DNA from: an uncultured Eubacteriales bacterium
GTDB taxonomy: Bacteria > Bacillota > Clostridia > Oscillospirales > Oscillospiraceae
DNA length: 45,522 nucleotides
NCBI GenBank assembly: GCA_902475435.1
Contig: CABRZL010000009.1
Location: 1 to 45,522 of the forward strand
Direction of reading: 5' to 3'
Under the pieces are notes generated by a model. That model saw only the letters and a list, made by a program, of their open reading frames with translations. It made no database searches and was not told where the DNA came from. The stretch's first letter is position 1; every line of letters begins with the position of its first letter. The position numbers and the translations under genes are program-made. Positions 40,823-45,522 of this stretch are shown here, piece by piece.

Positions 40823-41329
40823 CTACTCCTTATCCTTTAAAAGCTGTCCTAAAACAGCCAAACGGGGATCTGGTTCGGGCTTGCAATTACAGGTCCCTTC
40901 ATTGAGATTTTTGCCGCAGGTGGCACAGAGACCCTTGCAGTCAGGACTGCACAGAAATTTGGAATCCATATTTAAGACAAAGGCTGTCGTAATAATTTCA
41001 TCTAGATTAACTGTATCGCCCTGAAGCAGGAATGTTTGGTCATCCTCGTTTTCTTCGTGTATCAGCTCCTGGACTAATAGAGCATTTACATCCAGATGAA
41101 ACAGACGATCAAATTCAGTAGCGCAGCGATCACAGATACAATGAAGTGTGGTATCAACTGCGGCATTGAGAATTAAAACGCCGGCCTCATTGCGAACGGT
41201 TCCCTCAATACGGACGGGATTAGATGCGGGGTAATTACCGCCGAATTCCATCTGTGAGAAGTCCATTTCAGTTGAAAAGGGCAGCACACTGCCGGGCTGG
41301 GCGATGATTTTCCCGAGATCCAGTAGCAT
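40823..41329 (-). CDS. DUF177 (YceD-like) protein of the L32 operon
   Basis: A 168-residue YceD/DUF177 protein, the usual upstream partner of rpmF. It is thought to be linked to 23S rRNA or L32-related ribosome assembly (family knowledge, mechanism not settled). It shows the family core VDTTLHCICDRCATEFDRLF with a CxxC. A C-terminal Cys cluster CSPDCKGLCATCGKNLNEG, then CNC, is a likely zinc site. It has a fully consensus promoter and a GGAGG site. Expression is therefore expected to be strong, as for ribosomal genes. Confidence 0.92.
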   Translation of the reverse strand: MLLDLGKIIAQPGSVLPFSTEMDFSQMEFGGNYPASNPVRIEGTVRNEAGVLILNAAVDTTLHCICDRCATEFDRLFHLDVNALLVQELIHEENEDDQTFLLQGDTVNLDEIITTAFVLNMDSKFLCSPDCKGLCATCGKNLNEGTCNCKPEPDPRLAVLGQLLKDKE

Positions 41330-41360
41330 AACCTGTCCTCCTTTTTAGTCTGACCAAAAT

Positions 41361-41389
41361 ATTATACTGATTTCCGCTTGGGTTGTCAA
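41361..41389 (-). promoter_or_regulatory. Consensus promoter of DUF177-rpmF
   Basis: Minus strand perfect TTGACA (41384-41389), 17-bp spacer, perfect TATAAT (41361-41366), the best sigma-A match in the window. Confidence 0.9.
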
Positions 41390-41434
41390 GGGATAATCCG
41401 AATAATCTGAAGCAGTCTTGTAGGAGTACAATAA

Positions 41435-41469
41435 AAACCGCAAGCCATGGAGAGATAGGCTTGCGGTTT
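41435..41469. terminator. Bidirectional terminator-like hairpin between divergent promoters
   Basis: AAACCGCAAGCC and GGCTTGCGGTTT form a perfect 12-bp stem with an 11-base loop. It is followed by CTTTTT on the plus strand and TTTTATTG on the minus strand. No gene upstream needs it on either strand. Confidence 0.7.
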
Positions 41470-41489
41470 CTTTTTACAGGCATTATAAT
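41461..41489 (+). promoter_or_regulatory. Promoter of proBA
   Basis: TTGCGG (41461-41466), 17-bp spacer, perfect TATAAT (41484-41489). The -35 lies inside the right arm of the hairpin at 41435-41469. Confidence 0.55.
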
Positions 41490-41526
41490 AATGTTTAATA
41501 CCGTAAAGAGTAGGAGCAAATTTACC

Positions 41527-42303
41527 ATGAGAATCTGTATCAAAATAGGTACTTCCACGTTGGCACACCCTTCCGGTCATTTGAATATCCGGCAGGTGGA
41601 GGAAGTTTGCAAGGTGCTCAGCGACTTGAAAAATGCTGGGAATGAGATTGTTTTAGTGTCCTCAGGAGCCATTGGCATGGGGGTTGGAAAACTGGGTCTC
41701 AATGCCCGACCCGGAGACATGCCGACAAAACAGGCCGCCGCGGCTGTAGGTCAGTGTGAACTTATGTATGTCTATGATAAGTTGTTTTCCCAATATAATC
41801 ACACAGTAGCGCAGATATTATTGACCGGGGCGGATCTGGAACAGGAAGAGAGACGGAAAAACTTCTGCAACACATTATTTCGCCTGCTGGAGCTAGGGGC
41901 GTTGCCAATTGTCAACGAAAATGATACGGTTGTCACGGATGAGATCGGCATAGGGGACAACGATACCCTGGCGGCCATTGTGGCAGTCCATGCAAAGGCG
42001 GAGCTGCTGGTGCTCCTTTCTGACATTGACGGACTCTATACGGCGGATCCCCACCGGCATACAGGAGCAAAACTCATCAGCAGCGTTCCTGAATTGACGC
42101 CTGAGATCTGGAAGCTGGCAGAGGGAAAAGGCTCGGAGCTGGCCACCGGAGGAATGACTACGAAACTGGGGGCGGCGAACATTGTGACTTCCCATGGGTG
42201 CGATATGATTATTACAAATGGAAAAAAACCATCGGTGCTCTATGATATTGTGGAAGGTATTCCGGTAGGCACCCGGTTTCTTGGAAAGGAGCAGACAAAA
42301 TGA
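41527..42303 (+). CDS. proB: Glutamate 5-kinase
   Basis: Phosphorylates glutamate to gamma-glutamyl phosphate, the first step of proline synthesis. The 258 residues form only the amino-acid-kinase domain: IKIGTSTLAHPSGHLN, LVSSGAIGMG, NENDTVVTDEIGIGDND, LLSDIDGLYTADP and ATGGMTTKLGAA. The C-terminal PUA domain of longer ProB is absent, as in many Firmicutes. The start at 41527 (MRICIKIGTS) has a TAGGAG site about 10 bases upstream. A longer frame to 41383 would cross the terminator hairpin and promoter. It overlaps proA by ATGA. Confidence 0.95.
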   Translation: MRICIKIGTSTLAHPSGHLNIRQVEEVCKVLSDLKNAGNEIVLVSSGAIGMGVGKLGLNARPGDMPTKQAAAAVGQCELMYVYDKLFSQYNHTVAQILLTGADLEQEERRKNFCNTLFRLLELGALPIVNENDTVVTDEIGIGDNDTLAAIVAVHAKAELLVLLSDIDGLYTADPHRHTGAKLISSVPELTPEIWKLAEGKGSELATGGMTTKLGAANIVTSHGCDMIITNGKKPSVLYDIVEGIPVGTRFLGKEQTK

Positions 42304-43556
42304 CAACCTTTGAATTGCTGAGAACTGCGAAAGCTGCCGTTCCAGTTCTGGCGCAGGCAGACGAAGCGCAGAAAAATCGAGCACTTCTGGCCATGGCAGA
42401 TGCACTGGTATCCCATCAGGAAGAAATTTTGACGGCGAATAGGCGGGACTTGGATGCAGCGCGGGGGCATATATCTGAGGTCATGCTGGATCGTCTGGCC
42501 TTGAGCGAGGGAAGAATTGCAGATATGGCTGAGGGAATCCGCCAAGTGGCGAAACTTCCGGATCCTGTAGGGAAAAAACTTCGGCATATAGAACGGCCCA
42601 ACGGACTGGTGATTGACAAGGTTTCCGTCCCCATGGGTGTCGTGGCAATCATTTATGAGAGCCGTCCGAATGTTACTTCCGATGCGGCGGCACTGGCCTT
42701 GAAGAGCGGAAACGTCTGCGTGCTCCGGGGAGGGAAAGAGGCGTTTGCCTCCGCCAGCGCCATTGTGAAAGCCATGAAACTGGGACTGGAATCTGTAGGG
42801 CTGCCGGAACAACTGATCAATTTGGTGGAAGACACCACGCGGCAGAGCTCTGTCGAGCTGATGGAAGCGGTAGGCTATGTGGATCTGCTCATTCCCCGGG
42901 GGGGAGCGGGATTGATCCGGGCCGTTACGGAGAATGCAAAAGTGCCCTGTATTCAGACTGGTACCGGAATCTGCCACGTTTATGTGGATCGGGCTGCAGA
43001 TCTGGAGATGGCTGTCAATATTGTGGAAAACGCTAAAACCAGCCGGCCTTCTGTCTGCAATGCTGAAGAAGTATGCTTGGTTCACCGGGATATTGCGGGA
43101 GAGTTTCTGCCAATGCTGAAAGCGCGGCTGTGTGACAAACGCCGGGATGTGGGACAAACACCGGTGGAGCTGCGTGCTGATTCAGCCGCCAATGCAATTT
43201 TAAATGCGGTTCCGGCAGGTGAGAGGGACTTCGACACAGAATTTTTAGATTACATTTTGGCCGTAAAACTGGTTGACAGTGTGGAGGAAGCGATCGGACA
43301 CATTGCCGAGCACTCGACAGGCCACTCAGACTGCATTATTACAGAAGATCAGGCGGCGGCAGCGCTGTTTGTAGCCTGTGTGGATAGCGCGGCTGTGTAT
43401 GTCAACGCGTCTACGCGGTTTACGGACGGCGGCGAGTTTGGCCTGGGATGTGAGATGGGTATTTCCACACAGAAGCTTCACGCCCGGGGACCAATGGGGC
43501 TGGAGGAACTGTGCACTTATAAATATGTGATTCATGGAACCGGCCAAATCCGGTGA
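42300..43556 (+). CDS. proA: Gamma-glutamyl phosphate reductase
   Basis: Reduces gamma-glutamyl phosphate with NADPH to glutamate semialdehyde, the second step of proline synthesis. The 418 residues show the aldehyde-dehydrogenase fold motifs VPMGVVAIIYESRPNVT, LKSGNVCVLRGGKEA and LIPRGGAGLI. The catalytic cysteine lies in RPSVCNAEEVC (near residue 253), followed by STGHSDCIIT and FTDGGEFGLGCEMGIST. The overlapping start with proB supports channelling of the labile phosphate. A strong terminator follows. proC is not in the window. Confidence 0.96.
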   Translation: MTTFELLRTAKAAVPVLAQADEAQKNRALLAMADALVSHQEEILTANRRDLDAARGHISEVMLDRLALSEGRIADMAEGIRQVAKLPDPVGKKLRHIERPNGLVIDKVSVPMGVVAIIYESRPNVTSDAAALALKSGNVCVLRGGKEAFASASAIVKAMKLGLESVGLPEQLINLVEDTTRQSSVELMEAVGYVDLLIPRGGAGLIRAVTENAKVPCIQTGTGICHVYVDRAADLEMAVNIVENAKTSRPSVCNAEEVCLVHRDIAGEFLPMLKARLCDKRRDVGQTPVELRADSAANAILNAVPAGERDFDTEFLDYILAVKLVDSVEEAIGHIAEHSTGHSDCIITEDQAAAALFVACVDSAAVYVNASTRFTDGGEFGLGCEMGISTQKLHARGPMGLEELCTYKYVIHGTGQIR

Positions 43557-43561
43557 AAGGC

Positions 43562-43589
43562 CTGCCCCAAAGATGTGTCTTTGGGGCAG
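43562..43589 (+). terminator. Terminator of proBA
   Basis: A perfect 12-bp stem CTGCCCCAAAGA/TCTTTGGGGCAG with a 4-base loop and six T directly after. Confidence 0.95.
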
Positions 43590-43609
43590 TTTTTTGTATT
43601 TTGAGGATA

Positions 43610-43631
43610 TTTTACAAGCAAGTTTGTAAAA
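43610..43631. promoter_or_regulatory. Inverted repeat at the araC-type promoter
   Basis: TTTTACAA (43610-43617) and TTGTAAAA (43624-43631) around GCAAGT, at the -35 position of an extended -10 promoter TGGTATAAT (TATAAT 43639-43644). It is a candidate site for the AraC regulator itself or another factor. Confidence 0.5.
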
Positions 43632-43681
43632 CGCGTGGTATAATGATCTCCATAAAATTTTGCGGCGCTGGGGGAAGCGTG

Positions 43682-44521
43682 ATGGAACCTAAAGTATCGA
43701 TGTATTTCGATCCGGGGCTACAAATGGAGATTTATACATTCCAAGGCTTGATGCAGCCATTTCCGTGCCACTTTCATGATTACTATGTGATAGGTGCAAT
43801 AGAATCTGGGAACCGAACGCTCACATGTTGTGGAACCGTGTGCGAGGTTGGCCCTGGGAATATATTGCTCTTTGGGCCGGGAGAGAGCCACAGTTGTACC
43901 CGGAGCAGCGGAACAATGAACTACCGCAGTCTCAATATTCCCCGGCATGTTATGGTACGTGCAGCGGAAATCGTGGGATATACACGACCGCAGTTTACCG
44001 CGCCGGTGGTTCGCGATCAGGTGGCGTGGCATAGACTGATGGACTTGTTTGAAGAAATTGATATTCATGCGGATGTGGCGGAAAAAGATGAGCAGTTTCT
44101 GCTGCTGCTGGATCGGCTGCTGGTGCAGGATGATGACAAGCCTTCCAAGGAGTCCGAAATAGGACGTGAAGAGGTACAACGGGCAGTGACATTTATGCGG
44201 CAGAATTATCGCGAGAAGCTCACTTTGGGTGAAATATGTTGTTACGCTGGAGCCAGTAAATCCACATTACTCCGAGCCTTCTTTCGAGAGACGGGAATGA
44301 CGCCTTATCGATATCTGGAGGCAATCCGGGTAGGTGCGGCAAAAGAGCTTTTGGAGCTTGGAAAATCCCCGGCTGAGGCTGCACAGGAGACAGGGTTCGT
44401 GGATCAAAGTCATTTTACCGGTTATTTTCACCGCTTTTTGGGGGTAACGCCGGGAAAATACCGAATGTTGTTTCAGAAAAATGCGACGCTTTTTTCAGGA
44501 GGGACCGACAATGAACCATAA
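43682..44521 (+). CDS. AraC-family transcriptional regulator
   Basis: A 279-residue regulator. An N-terminal cupin-like ligand domain (about 10-110; FPCHFHDYYVIGAIESG, GPGNILLFGPGESH) is followed by a linker. A C-terminal double helix-turn-helix (about 180-275) has LGEICCYAGASKSTLLRAFFRETG and the signature FVDQSHFTGYFHRFLGVTPGKYR (shown here as FVDQSHFTGYFHRFLG). It starts at MEPKVSMYFD behind GGGGGAAG; a long upstream frame to 43553 crosses the promoter. It overlaps the EamA gene by 11 bp and probably controls that exporter; the effector is unknown. Confidence 0.9.
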   Translation: MEPKVSMYFDPGLQMEIYTFQGLMQPFPCHFHDYYVIGAIESGNRTLTCCGTVCEVGPGNILLFGPGESHSCTRSSGTMNYRSLNIPRHVMVRAAEIVGYTRPQFTAPVVRDQVAWHRLMDLFEEIDIHADVAEKDEQFLLLLDRLLVQDDDKPSKESEIGREEVQRAVTFMRQNYREKLTLGEICCYAGASKSTLLRAFFRETGMTPYRYLEAIRVGAAKELLELGKSPAEAAQETGFVDQSHFTGYFHRFLGVTPGKYRMLFQKNATLFSGGTDNEP

Positions 44522-45404
44522 TGCTGCTGGGCATCTTGCTGCGACGGTTACAACTCTAATTTGGGGAACGACCTTTATTTCAACAAAAGTACTGCTCCAG
44601 CACTTTGAACCAGTGGAAATATTGATTTTACGATTTGTGCTGGGCTTTTTGGCGCTGTTGTTGGCGTATCCGCGGCGACTCAAGGGAACGACGCCGCAGC
44701 AAGAGGTGAGCTTCTGTTTGGCAGGACTTTGCGGCATTTGCCTATATTATTTGCTGGAGAATATCGCCTTAACCCATACTATGGCATCCAATGTTGGGGT
44801 TATTATTTCAGTAGCACCGTTCTTTACAGCGCTATTGACCTTCTTCCTTTCGAAAGGCAAAGAGCGGCCCGGGGCAATTTTTTTCCTGGGGTTTGTCTTG
44901 TCTATGGTGGGATTGGGACTAATCCATTTTGGCGGAACGGAGCTGGAATGGAACCTTACAGGAGATTTGCTGGCTCTGCTGGCTGCTGTGGTTTGGGCCG
45001 TATATTCCGTGCTTACGAAAAGAATCGGCGAGTATGGTTATCCCGTGGTGCTTACGACTCGGCGGATCTTTTTCTATGGTATCCTGTTTATGCTGCCGGC
45101 GATCGGAATTTTGGGGTTTGATCCCAATTGGAATGTGCTGCGCTATCCCGAAGTGATAGGAAATTTATTGTTTTTAGGGCTTGGCGCCTCAGCGTTATGC
45201 TTTGTGACATGGAACTTTGCAGTGAAGCTTTTAGGAGCTGTACGGACCAGCACATACATCTATTTGGTGCCGGTTGTGACGGTCATATTTTCGGTTTGGA
45301 TCCTAAAGGAGCCGGTTACACCGTTGAGCATATTGGGGATGACTTTGACGTTGTTTGGACTTATCTTATCCGAATGGAGAGGGAAGAAACGCATGCATGC
45401 ATAA
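44511..45404 (+). CDS. EamA/DMT-family transporter
   Basis: A 297-residue integral membrane protein with ten predicted TM helices in two EamA repeats. The first repeat opens with TLIWGTTFISTKVLLQHFEP and the second with AAVVWAVYSVLTKRIGEYG. LKEPVTPLSILGMTLTLFG near the end is the typical closing motif. DMT-family members export amino acids, metabolites or drugs; this substrate is unknown. It starts at the ATG 44511 with AGGAGGG 8 bases upstream, within the end of the AraC gene. Confidence 0.9.
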   Translation: MNHNAAGHLAATVTTLIWGTTFISTKVLLQHFEPVEILILRFVLGFLALLLAYPRRLKGTTPQQEVSFCLAGLCGICLYYLLENIALTHTMASNVGVIISVAPFFTALLTFFLSKGKERPGAIFFLGFVLSMVGLGLIHFGGTELEWNLTGDLLALLAAVVWAVYSVLTKRIGEYGYPVVLTTRRIFFYGILFMLPAIGILGFDPNWNVLRYPEVIGNLLFLGLGASALCFVTWNFAVKLLGAVRTSTYIYLVPVVTVIFSVWILKEPVTPLSILGMTLTLFGLILSEWRGKKRMHA

Positions 45405-45432
45405 TTAAGATTGTATATTGGCTAGATACCGT

Positions 45433-45477
45433 AAAAAAAGCCGAATTCCATTTTAGATATGGAATTCGGCTTTTTTT
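45433..45477 (+). terminator. Terminator of the araC-eamA operon
   Basis: A 19-bp perfect stem including AAGCCGAATTCCAT and its complement, a 7-base loop, and a T7 run in the right arm. It works in both directions. Confidence 0.9.
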
Positions 45478-45496
45478 ATATGCGAGGGGGTTAACT

Positions 45497-45522
45497 TTGT
45501 ATGAAGCACGTCGGATACGGTA
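45497..45522 (+). CDS. Possible start of a further gene (partial)
   Basis: A GAGGGGG site at 45484-45490 is 6 bases before a TTG reading MYEARRIR and 10 bases before an ATG (45501) reading MKHVGYG. Only 7-8 codons are visible, so neither frame can be assigned. Confidence 0.25.

Noticed and set aside
41389..41527. T-box riboswitch controlling proBA
   Set aside because: The leader from the nearest promoter is only about 31 nt, and the hairpin lies upstream of that promoter, so a tRNA-sensing leader cannot fit.

Overview
The window reads as chromosomal DNA of a low-to-moderate GC, anaerobic, Gram-positive gut-type Clostridium relative, most likely in the Oscillospiraceae. This is inferred from a full-length pyruvate:ferredoxin oxidoreductase, SLH-domain surface proteins, the der-plsY-gpsA order, TTG/GTG starts behind strong AGGAGG ribosome sites, Gram-positive lipoboxes, and sigma-A promoters with 17-bp spacing. 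No 16S gene is present, so the genus is not fixed. There are no CRISPR arrays, tRNAs, rRNAs, transposases or phage structural genes. It is mostly a housekeeping and surface/transport region.

Layout. 1-1837: the first codons of a CsoR-like metal-responsive repressor (minus) with its own promoter and a C/G-tract palindromic operator, divergent from a methyltransferase and a CPBP membrane protease. 1989-4600: cytidylate-kinase-like protein, a lone ABC ATPase and a class I DAHP synthase. 4619-8885: an SLH-anchored SGNH hydrolase and a two-component system. 9012-11414: MurC and a GntR/UTRA regulator. 11513-11702: a candidate small RNA with its own strong promoter and terminator and an anti-Shine-Dalgarno loop. 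11906-17356: PFOR (TTG start) and divergent YifB/ComM ATPase. 17491-19132: thiI and cinA/pncC. 19301-24180: an MacB-type ATPase, an FtsX permease with a very long extracellular coiled coil, and a PTP-like phosphatase.

24497-32283 is the most unusual block: two MalF/MalG-type sugar permeases, an HlyD-type adaptor, an isolated MacB-periplasmic-core protein without the FtsX channel, a propeller-like/solute-binding lipoprotein with acidic inserts, and a small two-helix membrane protein, all co-directional with overlaps or tiny gaps and with no ATPase. It mixes importer parts with exporter parts.

32488-35986: a GH25 lysozyme with SLH repeats, convergent with a membrane-anchored beta-helix surface protein. 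36323-39984: a small unknown protein, then der-plsY-gpsA. 40024-43556: a low-complexity lipoprotein, rpmF with its DUF177 partner, and proBA. 43682-45404: an AraC regulator overlapping an EamA exporter; the last bases may begin another gene.

The main candidates for undescribed biology are the hybrid transporter block (24.5-32.3 kb), the putative sRNA beside gntR (11.5-11.7 kb), and the palindromes shared by that sRNA promoter and the pfor/comM intergenic region. All functions are inferred from motifs read by eye; no database search was run.
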